From an uncultured Pirellulales bacterium (GTDB taxonomy: Bacteria > Planctomycetota > Planctomycetia > Pirellulales > Lacipirellulaceae), in the NCBI GenBank assembly GCA_947258835.1, contig CAMYJY010000077.1, positions 1 to 19,909 on the forward strand: 19,909 bases of DNA. Direction: 5' to 3'. The position numbers were made by a program, and so were the translations under genes. This document shows, one piece after another, positions 8,121 through 16,178 of this stretch. Positions within the stretch are counted from its first letter, which is position 1, and the number at the start of each line of letters is the position of its first letter. The notes below the pieces were generated by a model, which was not told where the DNA came from, searched no databases, and saw only the letters and a list, made by a program, of their open reading frames with translations.

Positions 8121-11100
8121 ATGCGTCGCTATTACTTGTTGACCACCGTTTGGTGTGTTGCGGTTCTCTGGTCTTTCTGGGGGGCGGGAGCTGCAGCGCA
8201 GGTCCCTACGAAGACACAGGCCCCGGAGGCGACTGCGCGGGCCATGACTTTCCACCGCGACGGGACGTCGTACTATGCGCTGAGTTTAGAAACCGCCGTG
8301 AGCAATCTGCCGCGGCGCAATGATGCGGCGGCCGTGGTGGTCTTGTTTGACACGTCGGCCAGCCAGCAAGGCGGTTATCGTGCGGTGGCCTTAGCGGCGC
8401 TGGACACCATGTTGACCTCGCTCCGCCCCACCGACCAGGTCGCGTTGTGGGCCGTGGACTTGGGCGCGCAGCCCTTGACGAGCGGCCTGGTGGGGCCGCG
8501 GAGTGAGGCCCTCCGGCAAGCTGTGGCACAGCTGCGTCAGCAAGTTCCTTTGGGATCGACAGATTTGGCCGCGGCCCTGACGGCCGCCAACCAGCCGCTC
8601 GTCGCAGCCGAGGTGGCGGCCAAAACGATTGTTTATATTGGGGACGGGATCAGTGCCGCCAACGTGCTGGACAGCCCCACCCTGAAACAAGTGGTGGACC
8701 AGCTCCGGCAGTCGCGGATCAGTGTGAGCAGTTTGGCGGTGGGGCCGCAGGTTGACGCCCAGCTGTTGGCCGTGTTGGCCAACCACACCGGCGGCAACTT
8801 GTATGTGCAGCCGGCCCCCACCGCTGCCGAGGGCGGTGATGACGAACAAGCCGCTGCCGCGGACCTACGCCATGCCCGGTTGGTGGGCCAGGATCTGGCC
8901 GATTGGGTCTCGGTGGCCGTGTATTGGCCCCAGCAGGTGGACTATCCCGTCTCGCTGGGACAGAGCTACCCGGAGGTCATGCCTCCGCTGCGGAGTGATC
9001 GAGAGACCGTGTTGGTAGGCCAAACCGACGATTTTGGCTCCGCCAGCACCCTTCGCTTGCAGGCCGTGGGGCCGACTGGTCCGGTGGAATTTCAGTGGAA
9101 CGTGCAGGCGGATCCACCGCAAGAAGATCACGCTTACTTAGTTGAGGTTGTGGACGGAGCCCAGGCGGATGCTGGGCTGTCACTGCCTACTGTTGGTGCG
9201 GCGGGTCTTGCGGAAGCGGCCCGTTTGATAGGTGCCCGCATGGATCAGCTGGCGGAGCTGTCTCAGCGGGCCTTGGCCAGTGGCGATCACCAAGCAGCGC
9301 AGCGGATCGCGCAAGCCGTGCTGCGGGCGGATGCGGGAAATGCACAAGCACGCACTGTGCAACATATGGTTTCTCGAGACGAACGACCGCAGCCTGCCGG
9401 TGCGGCGGGGGCCGGCCCGGGGTGGCTGAACTCGATTGACCGGGACGGCGAGTTTCTCAAGCAGGTGGAGCAAGAGCGGCGGGTGTTTGCCGAGATGCTC
9501 AGTAAGGAAATCCAAAACGTCGTCTTGGATGCCCGGAGTACCATGACGTCTCAACCACGGCAGGCCATGCAGGATTTAAAACTGGCCCTGGAGAGTGTCC
9601 AGCGGGCCACGGACCTCACGGCGGCCAAGCGGGCCGTGTTGGTAGGTAAGCTCCGCACCGCGCTGCAAGAAGCAGGGTATCAGGTCACATTGAAGGACGA
9701 GTTGGATCGGCAGCGGGAGGCAGAGTTGGCTGCCAGCCAAGCCCGGAAGTTGCTCAACGAGCGACTTACGCGGCGAATTGAGCGGGAGGACCAGCTCATG
9801 GCACGCTTCAGTGCCTTGATGGACGAGCGTCAGTTTGTGGCAGCGGAAGAAGTGGCTCAGATTGCGGAAGAGGTGGACCCTGGCGGGGTGACGCCCCGCG
9901 TGGCCACGTTGGGGAGTCGGCAAAAGCGAGCCTATCATTTGCAGCAAGTGGCACGTGCCGCCCGCCATCAGGGGTATTTTGACGCCATGTACCAAACTGA
10001 GCTGTCGCACATTCCCTTTCCCGACGTGCCGCCAATTATCTATCCGGACGCCGAGGTGTGGGAGGATCTCACGAATCGCCGTCGTAAATACGCGTCGATT
10101 GATCTCAGTGCCCGTAGTAAGTCGGAAGAGCGGATTCAGGCCATCCTGCGTGAGCCTCTCAAGGCACCCCTGGATTACGAAGACGAACCGCTAATCGATG
10201 TGTTGCAGCAGTTGCAAGAAGAATACGAGATCCCGATCCAGATCGATACGGCCGCCTTGGACGAGTTGGCCATCAGCCCGGAAACGGAAGTGACCGCCGC
10301 CGGCTTGCGCAACATCTCGCTCCGCTCGGCCCTCAATTTGATGCTGAGGCAGCCGGGGCTGGAGGATCTGACGTACGTCTTCGACCAGGAGGTACTGCTG
10401 ATCACGACGATCGAGAAGGCCAATGAAACATTGCAGGTCAAGGTGTACCCCGTGGCCGACCTGGTGCTGCCGATCATCAATCTGGGTAGTGGTGGCGGCG
10501 TGGGCGGTGTTGGCGGTGGTGGTATCGGCGGCGGTGGCGGCGGCGGTTTCGGTGGTGGCGGCGGTGGCGGTGGTTTCGGTGGCGGCGGCGGTGGTGGTTT
10601 TGGCGGTGGCGGTGGCGGTGGCGGCGGTGGCTTCTTCAACGTAGCGGACGAAGTGGCAGCCGACGCGGAGCCGTTGGCAGATGCGAGCCCCGCGACGGCA
10701 GCACCCCAGGTCTCCCCGCAGTCACGGCCCGCCGCTCAGACAGACCTCAACTGGTCTGAGCGTTTCGCCCAGAAAAACTTCGATCCCAGCTGGGTGCGGG
10801 CGCAGGCCAAGCACTGGATGCGTCAGGGCCAACCCGCGCAGGTGGTGGCCATGCTGCAGGCAGCCTTGCGTCATGGCCAAGCACAACCTTGGATGTACGA
10901 GAGCTTGGGGATTGCCATGGAACTGGCGGGAGAACCTCCTGCCGAAATTGAACGGGCCATCATGTCGGCCTGTGATTTTACGGACTCCCCGGAAGAACTG
11001 ATGTTGATTGCGCAGTATCTTTCTCATTTAGGGTTCGATGCCCGGGCCGTAGGTATTTATCAGCAGGTGATCAAGTCAGCCCCCTTGCACTACGAAGCCT

Positions 11101-11522
11101 ATGTCTTGGGGCTACGTGCGGCGGAGCGGGCCGGCAGCACGGAGGGTCTGCGCTGGGCAATTTTGGGGGTCTTGCAGCATGATTGGCCGCTGGCCCAACA
11201 AGAAATCGTGAACCTGGCCCGGCGGGTCGCCAAAGCGGTCTTAGCGCAAATGCAAACGGCTGCTGACGATGCCCAGCTCTTTCAGCGTGAGCTGGAGCAG
11301 GCCCTGGTCCGTGATGTGGTGATCCGAGTCAGCTGGTCGGGCGAGGCGGATATTGATTTGATCGTGGAAGAGCCGGGCGGCACGGTGTGCTCGGTGCAGC
11401 AGCCCCGCACCGCCGGTGGTGGCGTTTGTCTGGGAGACGCTTTTGCTAGTCGTGACAATACACAGTCTGCCGAGGGACTCAGCGAGGAGTACCGTTGCGC
11501 ACGGGGCTTCCCGGGCACGTAG
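8121..11522 (+). CDS. Giant secreted VWA / secretin-N / poly-Gly protein, ending at an in-frame TAG
   Basis: A signal peptide (MRRYYLLTTVWCVAVLWSFW, then AGAAA) leads into a von Willebrand A domain. Its metal-binding DTSAS motif is at residues 77-81, followed by GSTDLAAAL and YIGDGISAANVL. Long alpha-helical segments rich in Gln, Glu and Arg follow (about 360-640), with likely coiled coils. A secretin/TonB short N-terminal-like domain lies at about 680-775 (PLDYEDEPLIDVLQQLQEEYEIPIQID). Next comes a nearly pure glycine stretch at about 788-838, then TPR-like helices. The beta domain begins VIRVSWSGEADIDLIVEEPGGTVCS and is cut by TAG at codon 1134. The frame continues open beyond it, so the intended product was probably 1,318 residues. 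This architecture is familiar from planctomycetes. Its role is unknown; an envelope or surface assembly role is an inference. Confidence 0.85.
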   Translation: MRRYYLLTTVWCVAVLWSFWGAGAAAQVPTKTQAPEATARAMTFHRDGTSYYALSLETAVSNLPRRNDAAAVVVLFDTSASQQGGYRAVALAALDTMLTSLRPTDQVALWAVDLGAQPLTSGLVGPRSEALRQAVAQLRQQVPLGSTDLAAALTAANQPLVAAEVAAKTIVYIGDGISAANVLDSPTLKQVVDQLRQSRISVSSLAVGPQVDAQLLAVLANHTGGNLYVQPAPTAAEGGDDEQAAAADLRHARLVGQDLADWVSVAVYWPQQVDYPVSLGQSYPEVMPPLRSDRETVLVGQTDDFGSASTLRLQAVGPTGPVEFQWNVQADPPQEDHAYLVEVVDGAQADAGLSLPTVGAAGLAEAARLIGARMDQLAELSQRALASGDHQAAQRIAQAVLRADAGNAQARTVQHMVSRDERPQPAGAAGAGPGWLNSIDRDGEFLKQVEQERRVFAEMLSKEIQNVVLDARSTMTSQPRQAMQDLKLALESVQRATDLTAAKRAVLVGKLRTALQEAGYQVTLKDELDRQREAELAASQARKLLNERLTRRIEREDQLMARFSALMDERQFVAAEEVAQIAEEVDPGGVTPRVATLGSRQKRAYHLQQVARAARHQGYFDAMYQTELSHIPFPDVPPIIYPDAEVWEDLTNRRRKYASIDLSARSKSEERIQAILREPLKAPLDYEDEPLIDVLQQLQEEYEIPIQIDTAALDELAISPETEVTAAGLRNISLRSALNLMLRQPGLEDLTYVFDQEVLLITTIEKANETLQVKVYPVADLVLPIINLGSGGGVGGVGGGGIGGGGGGGFGGGGGGGGFGGGGGGGFGGGGGGGGGGFFNVADEVAADAEPLADASPATAAPQVSPQSRPAAQTDLNWSERFAQKNFDPSWVRAQAKHWMRQGQPAQVVAMLQAALRHGQAQPWMYESLGIAMELAGEPPAEIERAIMSACDFTDSPEELMLIAQYLSHLGFDARAVGIYQQVIKSAPLHYEAYVLGLRAAERAGSTEGLRWAILGVLQHDWPLAQQEIVNLARRVAKAVLAQMQTAADDAQLFQRELEQALVRDVVIRVSWSGEADIDLIVEEPGGTVCSVQQPRTAGGGVCLGDAFASRDNTQSAEGLSEEYRCARGFPGT
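10488..10632 (+). repeat. GGC/GGT low-complexity run encoding poly-glycine
   Basis: About 145 bases consist almost only of GGN codons with an occasional TTC, GTT or ATC. They encode runs of Gly broken by single Phe, Val or Ile. The synonymous positions vary (GGC, GGT), so this is not a simple trinucleotide expansion. On the other strand the same bases give a false poly-proline frame. Confidence 0.9.
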
Positions 11523-12077
11523 GCACGCCTGCGCCAGGTGTGGGGCGAGCCGGTGGCCGGCAAAGTGGCTGTGGATGTGTATAAAAACTTTGGCACGAAA
11601 AATCAGCAGCACGAGCGGCAGCATATCCGGGTTGATGATGAGAACGATGCCATGGTCGTGTTTGAGGTAGAGCAAAGTCGCCGCGAAAAACCGCTGGCCG
11701 AGCAGCAGTTGGCCGTTGCCGTACGGCGGCAGCAGGCCTTGGGCCAAGCCGTGCTGGCACAGCAGCTTGGTGGGTTCTCCGATCCTTCGATCGCGCCCGT
11801 GCGTGAGGGCAGTGGTGGAGGAAACGACTTGCGGCGTCGTTTGGCGTTGGCAGGGCAGGCCGGGGCGGTAGGTTTCCGCCCCATTATTCAGGTACTTCCC
11901 GATGGTACCTCCATGACAGCGACCGCCGTGATTTCACCCGATCGCCGCTATGTGCGGATTACGGCGGCACCCCAGTTCACCGGCATTGGCGAGGTGACCA
12001 CCTTTACTTTTGCCGGTTCTGCTGAAACACTTGGCGGTGGTGGTGGCGCGACGGGCGGCGGTGGTGGCGGTATTTAG
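11523..12077 (+). pseudogene. C-terminal part of the VWA protein, downstream of the in-frame TAG
   Basis: The segment is in the same frame as the preceding gene and directly continues its protein: ARLRQVWGEPVAGKVAVDVYKNF, then a strand-rich region with the helix EQQLAVAVRRQQALGQAVLAQQLGGF and QVLPDGTSMTATAVISPDRRYVRITAAPQF. It ends in a second short glycine run before TAG 12075-12077. In related planctomycete proteins, as I remember them, the sequence around the stop reads like GFSGTYR followed by RRVWG, so a tyrosine is expected at the TAG. A single base change (TAC to TAG) or a three-base loss would explain it. No credible independent start lies here. It may be a real nonsense mutation, a sequencing or assembly error, or read-through. 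Confidence 0.8.
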
Positions 12078-12133
12078 CCAACCTGAAGCAGGTGGCCGCG
12101 TTGGGTGGCACTCGAGAAATCGTTACCACCCAA

Positions 12134-12165
12134 GTGAGTGCCGGACTCACGAAACTCCTATTTTT
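12134..12165 (+). terminator. Weak hairpin after the VWA gene
   Basis: GTGAGT (12134-12139) pairs with ACTCAC (12145-12150) around a five-base loop. A run of T at about 12160-12165 follows only after a nine-base gap. This is a poor match to a rho-independent terminator, but it is the only candidate between the VWA gene and gshB. Confidence 0.25.
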
Positions 12166-12198
12166 ACCGGCTGCAGCCAGTCGGTGCCTTAACCCATC

Positions 12199-13173
12199 AT
12201 GACGCGTCAGCAACAACCGGTCCAACTTGGCATTGTCATGGATCCGATCGAGACCGTGGCTGCCTCCAAGGATAGCAGTGTGGCCATGTTGCGGGCGGCG
12301 AGCCGACGCGGCTGGCAGCTGCACTATCTGACTCCGGCGGATCTGTACCTCCGCGATGGCGTAGCCCGCGGGCAATCGACGGCACTGGAGGTTTCGGAGC
12401 GGGACGAGCAGTGGTATCGACTGGGCGCGGTGCGGGACACGGACTTGCGGTCCTGGGACGTGATCCTGATGCGCAAGGATCCGCCCTTCAACATGGACTA
12501 CATTTACGCCACGTATTTGTTGGAGATGGCGGAGAAGGCAGGGGTTTGCGTAGTCAACGCACCGGCAGCGCTGCGGGATGCCAACGAAAAGTTAAGCACT
12601 GCCTGGTTTCCGGAGTGTTGCGTGCCGACGTTGGTCAGTGCGCAGCAGCAGCGATTGCGGGACTTTGTGGACGAGCACGGCGATGTGATTGTCAAGCCGC
12701 TGGATGGCATGGGCGGGGCGTCCATTTTTCGACTCCGCCAGGGCGATCCTAACGTGAGCGTCGTGCTGGAAACTTTGACGCGGCACAATACGCGACAGAC
12801 GATGGCCCAGACATTTATCCCGGCCATCTCCGCGGGCGACAAGCGGATTTTGTTGATCGATGGCGAACCGGTGTCTTGGGGGCTGGCACGGATTCCCGCC
12901 CCGGGGGAAACCCGCGGCAACCTGGCTGCTGGCGGTACGGGCGTGGTGGTGGCCATCACCGCGCGGGAACGTTGGATTTGCCAGCAGATTGCCCCCACCC
13001 TCCGCCAGCGCGGTTTGCTGTTTGTCGGCATCGACGTGATTGGCGACTATCTGACCGAAGTGAATGTCACGAGCCCCACCTGCATTCGTGAAATCGATGC
13101 GGCGCAGGATCTGGACATTGGCGGGCAGTTGATGGATGCCATTGAAAAACGGCTGCACCGTGCCAGCACGTAG
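12199..13173 (+). CDS. gshB: Glutathione synthetase (ATP-grasp)
   Basis: GshB ligates glycine to gamma-glutamylcysteine using ATP, the last step of glutathione synthesis in the cytoplasm. The protein has 324 residues, close to the 316 of E. coli GshB. Clear family signatures are GIVMDPIETVAASKDSS at 11-27, MRKDPPFNMDY at 91-101, VVNAPAALRDANEKL, the ATP-grasp loop KPLDGMGG at 166-173, RILLIDGEP, and the C-terminal metal and substrate segment TEVNVTSPTCIRE at 286-298. No gshA is seen in the window. It stands alone, 121 bases after the VWA gene and 305 bases before sucD. A terminator hairpin follows. GshB is best known from proteobacteria and cyanobacteria, so transfer is possible but not shown here. 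Confidence 0.95.
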   Translation: MTRQQQPVQLGIVMDPIETVAASKDSSVAMLRAASRRGWQLHYLTPADLYLRDGVARGQSTALEVSERDEQWYRLGAVRDTDLRSWDVILMRKDPPFNMDYIYATYLLEMAEKAGVCVVNAPAALRDANEKLSTAWFPECCVPTLVSAQQQRLRDFVDEHGDVIVKPLDGMGGASIFRLRQGDPNVSVVLETLTRHNTRQTMAQTFIPAISAGDKRILLIDGEPVSWGLARIPAPGETRGNLAAGGTGVVVAITARERWICQQIAPTLRQRGLLFVGIDVIGDYLTEVNVTSPTCIREIDAAQDLDIGGQLMDAIEKRLHRAST

Positions 13174-13180
13174 GCGCGGC

Positions 13181-13222
13181 GAGTTGCGAGTTGCGGGTTT
13201 CGAGTTACGAGTTGTCGGGTGC
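13181..13222. repeat. Heptamer tandem array (GAGTTGC)
   Basis: Six seven-base units are in phase: GAGTTGC, GAGTTGC, GGGTTTC, GAGTTAC, GAGTTGT, CGGGTGC. The first two are identical and the others drift by one to three bases. It begins seven bases after the gshB stop codon. Confidence 0.8.
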
Positions 13223-13288
13223 GAATCGATGCTCGTCGGGCTGCGGGTGAGCCTGTGATTCCTCCAGCCACCAGCGAAACCTGTGGGC

Positions 13289-13310
13289 TGGGGCAAAGCC
13301 CCACCTTTTT
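13289..13310 (+). terminator. Rho-independent terminator after gshB
   Basis: TGGGGC (13289-13294) pairs with GCCCCA (13298-13303) around the loop AAA, and CCTTTTT follows directly (13304-13310). The orientation fits the end of the gshB transcript, about 115 bases after its stop codon. Confidence 0.65.
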
Positions 13311-13478
13311 ACGGCAATTTTCGTGTTCCTGGGTCTTGTAGGGTGGCCTTGGCATATGAGACAATTGAAGCAGCAAAACCTCATCAAGCCGGAACATGTG
13401 TGAGACACCTGCATTGCGTGGGCAGTCTGCGCCGGTCCGCTTGTGTTCCACAATCCGTCACCCCGATAAGTTAAAACA

Positions 13479-14885
13479 ATGGAAGTCGAACAACACGTAG
13501 CTGAATTGGTGGAAAATTCGAAGAAGGCGCTTCACGAAATCGAGATGTACAACCAAGAGCAGGTTGATAACGTCGTACGGGTGATCGCGAAGGCGATCTA
13601 CGATGCTGCCGAGCCGCTGGCAAAAATGGCGGTGGAGGAGACCCAGCTTGGCGTCTACGAAGACAAAGTCGCCAAGAACCGGGGAAAGTCCAGGGTCATT
13701 TGGAATGACTTGAAGGACAAGAAAACGGTGGGGATCATCCAGGAGAAAAAAAACAAGGGCATGATCTATGTGGCCAAGCCCATGGGGGTCGTGGCGGCCA
13801 TCACGCCCTGCACCAACCCCATCGTAACTCCGATGTGCAACGCCATGCTGGCCATCAAGGGCAGGAATTCCATTATCATTTCTCCGCACCCACGGGCGAA
13901 AAAGTGCAGCACCGAGGCGGTGAGGATTATCAACAAGAAATTGAAGGCCATCAGCGCGCCGAAAAACCTGATCCAGATTATTTCGGAGCCCAGCATCAAG
14001 GCCACCAACGAGTTGATGCAGATGTGCGATGTGACACTGGCCACGGGGGGCATGGCCATGGTCAAGGCCGCCTATTCCAGCGGCAAGCCCTCCTTTGGCG
14101 TCGGAGCTGGCAACGTGCAAGGCATTGTCGATACCGGCGTGGATCTGGATGAAGTCGCCAAGAAAATGATTGCCGGCAGAATTTTTGACAACGGCATCAT
14201 TTGCTCCGGCGAACAATCGATCATTGCCCATGAAAACCAATACGATGACGTGATCGAGGCCTTCAAGGCGAACGGGGCGTATTATGCTGGGGATGAAGAA
14301 GTCATTGACAAGTTCAGGAGCGTCCTGTTTCAAGATGGCACTTTAAATCCCAAGCTGGTGGGCCAAACCGTGCAATGCATCGCTGAAACGGCCGGGGTGG
14401 AGGTGCCTCAGGATACTCGGGTGATTATTTTGCGGGCGGCGGGTGTTGGCGAGGCGGACGTGCTCTGCAAAGAAAAGATGTGCCCGGTGATGGTCTCGTT
14501 TAAATACAATACGTTTGAACATGCCATCCGCATTGCCCAAACCAACTTGAACTACGAGGGCAAGGGCCATTCCTGCGTCATGCATTCCAACAACCTCGAA
14601 CACATCAAACACGTGGGAGAGAGTCTCACGGTCAGTCGTTTGGTCGTCAACCAGCCGTCCTCGACGGGAGCGGGCGGAAGTTTCTACAACGGTTTCGCGC
14701 CGACCACGACCTTGGGGACCGGTAGCTGGGGCAACAACAGCATTTCGGAAAACCTCACCTACAAGCACTTGATCAATGTGACACGCATTGGCTTGTACAA
14801 TCCGAATCCCCACATCCCGACCGATGAGGAAATCTTCCGGGACACCAGTCAGGTGGAACTGGGCGACTTGGTAGGCAGCAGTTGA
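13479..14885 (+). CDS. sucD: CoA-acylating succinate semialdehyde dehydrogenase
   Basis: This enzyme reduces succinyl-CoA to succinate semialdehyde with NAD(P)H. The 468-residue protein lines up, from memory, along its whole length with Clostridium kluyveri SucD. Shared stretches include EAVEET..GVYEDKVAK, KDKKTVGIIQE, YVAKPMGVVAAITP.TNP, PMCNAM.AIKGRN, the catalytic cysteine C242 in DNGIICSGEQS, LCKEKMCPV, SRLVVNQPS and GSWGNNSISENLTY.HLINV.RIG. The related acetaldehyde dehydrogenase (EutE/AdhE) is a less likely alternative, because the partner gene is 4-hydroxybutyrate dehydrogenase. 4hbD follows after 36 bases, giving a two-gene operon. Codon use appears somewhat richer in AAG/AAA and GAA than in the VWA gene. 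With its anaerobe-like sequence, this suggests acquisition by transfer (inference). Confidence 0.88.
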   Translation: MEVEQHVAELVENSKKALHEIEMYNQEQVDNVVRVIAKAIYDAAEPLAKMAVEETQLGVYEDKVAKNRGKSRVIWNDLKDKKTVGIIQEKKNKGMIYVAKPMGVVAAITPCTNPIVTPMCNAMLAIKGRNSIIISPHPRAKKCSTEAVRIINKKLKAISAPKNLIQIISEPSIKATNELMQMCDVTLATGGMAMVKAAYSSGKPSFGVGAGNVQGIVDTGVDLDEVAKKMIAGRIFDNGIICSGEQSIIAHENQYDDVIEAFKANGAYYAGDEEVIDKFRSVLFQDGTLNPKLVGQTVQCIAETAGVEVPQDTRVIILRAAGVGEADVLCKEKMCPVMVSFKYNTFEHAIRIAQTNLNYEGKGHSCVMHSNNLEHIKHVGESLTVSRLVVNQPSSTGAGGSFYNGFAPTTTLGTGSWGNNSISENLTYKHLINVTRIGLYNPNPHIPTDEEIFRDTSQVELGDLVGSS

Positions 14886-14921
14886 CCTGTTGTTTTCCGT
14901 TCAGAAAGTGCAAAATTTCCT

Positions 14922-16034
14922 ATGCGATTACTAAAATTAAACACGCAGGTCCACAAGTTCGACGATGTTGGCGAATTTGCCCAAGAGTTTCAGATTGGTG
15001 CCGGCGATTTTGTTCTGACCCATGAATTTCTCTACGCGCCTTACATGGAATCCTTGAATTTGCAGGCGGACTTCAAGTTTCAGGAACACTATGGTGCTGG
15101 CGAACCTTCCAATGAGATGATCGACAAGATTTTTGCTGATATCCAAGGCAAGAATTATCAGCGGGTCATCGCCATTGGTGGGGGGACCGTGATTGATATT
15201 GCCAAGCTGTTTGTGCTGCAAGACACCACCAGTGCCTTGGATGTTTTTGAGCAAAAAATCCCCTTGGTCAAAGACAAGGAATTGATTGTCGTGCCCACGA
15301 CCTGTGGTACGGGGAGCGAGGTCACGAACATCTCCATTGCGGAGATCAAGGAGAAGCAAACCAAAATGGGGCTGGCGATCGATGCGCTGTACCCCGATCA
15401 TGCGGTGTTGATTCCCGCGCTGCTGTCTGGTTTGCCGTTCCAGTTTTTTGTTACCAGTTCCATCGATGCCTTGATCCATGCCTGTGAGGCCTTTGTTTCG
15501 CCCAAGGCCAACAGCTATACGGATTTGTTCAGCAGCCAGGCCATCGAGTTGATTTTGCGTGGGTATGCCAAGATCTTGGAGCATGGGGAGGCCTACCGCA
15601 ACGAGATCATGGAAGATTTTGTCGTTGCCAGCAATTACGCGGGCATTGCCTTTGGGAATGCTGGCGTGGGTGCGGTGCACGCCCTTTCCTATCCGCTGGG
15701 AGGCAAGTACCACGTCCCGCACGGGGAGGCCAACTATCAGTTCTTCGTGGAGGTGTTTGAGACCTACGACAGGCTGGAGCCGACAGGGAAAATCAAGCAG
15801 CTGAGAGAATTGTTGAACCAGGTCTTGGGAGTCACCGACGGTACCTACCACAAGCTCTCCGAGGTGTTGGATCAGTTGCTGGTTCGCCAGCCGCTTCGGG
15901 AGTACGGGATGCAGGAAGAGGAGATTGAGGGCTTTGCCCACAGTGTCATCGAGAAGCAGCAGCGGCTGCTGGTGAATAACTACGTCCCGCTGTCTGTGGA
16001 AGAGATGATCCGCATCTATCGGCAGCTGTTTTAG
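14922..16034 (+). CDS. 4hbD: 4-hydroxybutyrate dehydrogenase, iron-containing
   Basis: This group III (Fe-dependent) alcohol dehydrogenase reduces succinate semialdehyde to 4-hydroxybutyrate with NADH. The 370-residue protein matches my memory of C. kluyveri 4HbD from end to end (start M.LLKL..V.KFD, end EEIE.FA.SVIE.QQRLLVNNY). The dinucleotide motif GGGTVID is at 86-92. PTTCGTGSEVTN follows at 125-136. The metal ligands fit D182 and H186 (SIDALIHACEA), H253 (GAVHALSYP) and H267 (YHVPHGEAN), with the spacing of FucO-type enzymes. It lies 36 bases after sucD, so both are probably on one transcript. Downstream there is only the repeat island. A CoA-transferase and the 4-hydroxybutyryl-CoA dehydratase that would complete a butyrate route are not in the window. 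Confidence 0.92.
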   Translation: MRLLKLNTQVHKFDDVGEFAQEFQIGAGDFVLTHEFLYAPYMESLNLQADFKFQEHYGAGEPSNEMIDKIFADIQGKNYQRVIAIGGGTVIDIAKLFVLQDTTSALDVFEQKIPLVKDKELIVVPTTCGTGSEVTNISIAEIKEKQTKMGLAIDALYPDHAVLIPALLSGLPFQFFVTSSIDALIHACEAFVSPKANSYTDLFSSQAIELILRGYAKILEHGEAYRNEIMEDFVVASNYAGIAFGNAGVGAVHALSYPLGGKYHVPHGEANYQFFVEVFETYDRLEPTGKIKQLRELLNQVLGVTDGTYHKLSEVLDQLLVRQPLREYGMQEEEIEGFAHSVIEKQQRLLVNNYVPLSVEEMIRIYRQLF

Positions 16035-16079
16035 CGGGGGCACGCGGGTGGGCGGATGACGTCACCCTCTGCTGCGCGA

Positions 16080-16160
16080 CGTCATTCTCCACCGCCCTGC
16101 GTCATTCCCAGCTTCCCGCCGTCATTCCCATCCCGCCCTGCGTCATTCCCGCGGGAATCC
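16080..16160 (+). repeat. Four tandem ~20-bp units starting CGTCATTC
   Basis: Units start at 16080, 16100, 16120 and 16141, each beginning CGTCATTC and otherwise C-rich (20, 20, 21 and 20 bases). The last unit is CGTCATTCCCGCGGGAATCC, a shortened palindromic version of the complete elements nearby. The first three look like decayed half-elements. Confidence 0.7.
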
Positions 16161-16178
16161 AATGCAGTGCTTGAGTCC

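Larger units (their letters stand above)
13174..13478. other. 305-bp intergenic region before sucD
   Basis: It contains a heptamer array (13181-13222) and a terminator hairpin (13289-13310). About 170 further bases should hold the promoter of the sucD-4hbD unit. No clear Shine-Dalgarno precedes ATG 13479, and no protein-coding gene is seen. Confidence 0.6.

Noticed and set aside
10175..10639. Minus-strand frame beginning with a long proline run
   Set aside because: It is the complement of the GGN codons of the poly-glycine stretch in the VWA gene, and the rest of the frame has no coding character.
14937..16043. Minus-strand frame of 368 codons opposite 4hbD
   Set aside because: It is antisense to a full-length, strongly recognisable enzyme gene.
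16058..16066. TGACGTCA palindrome after 4hbD
   Set aside because: A single eight-base palindrome is expected by chance and nothing else supports a regulator site.
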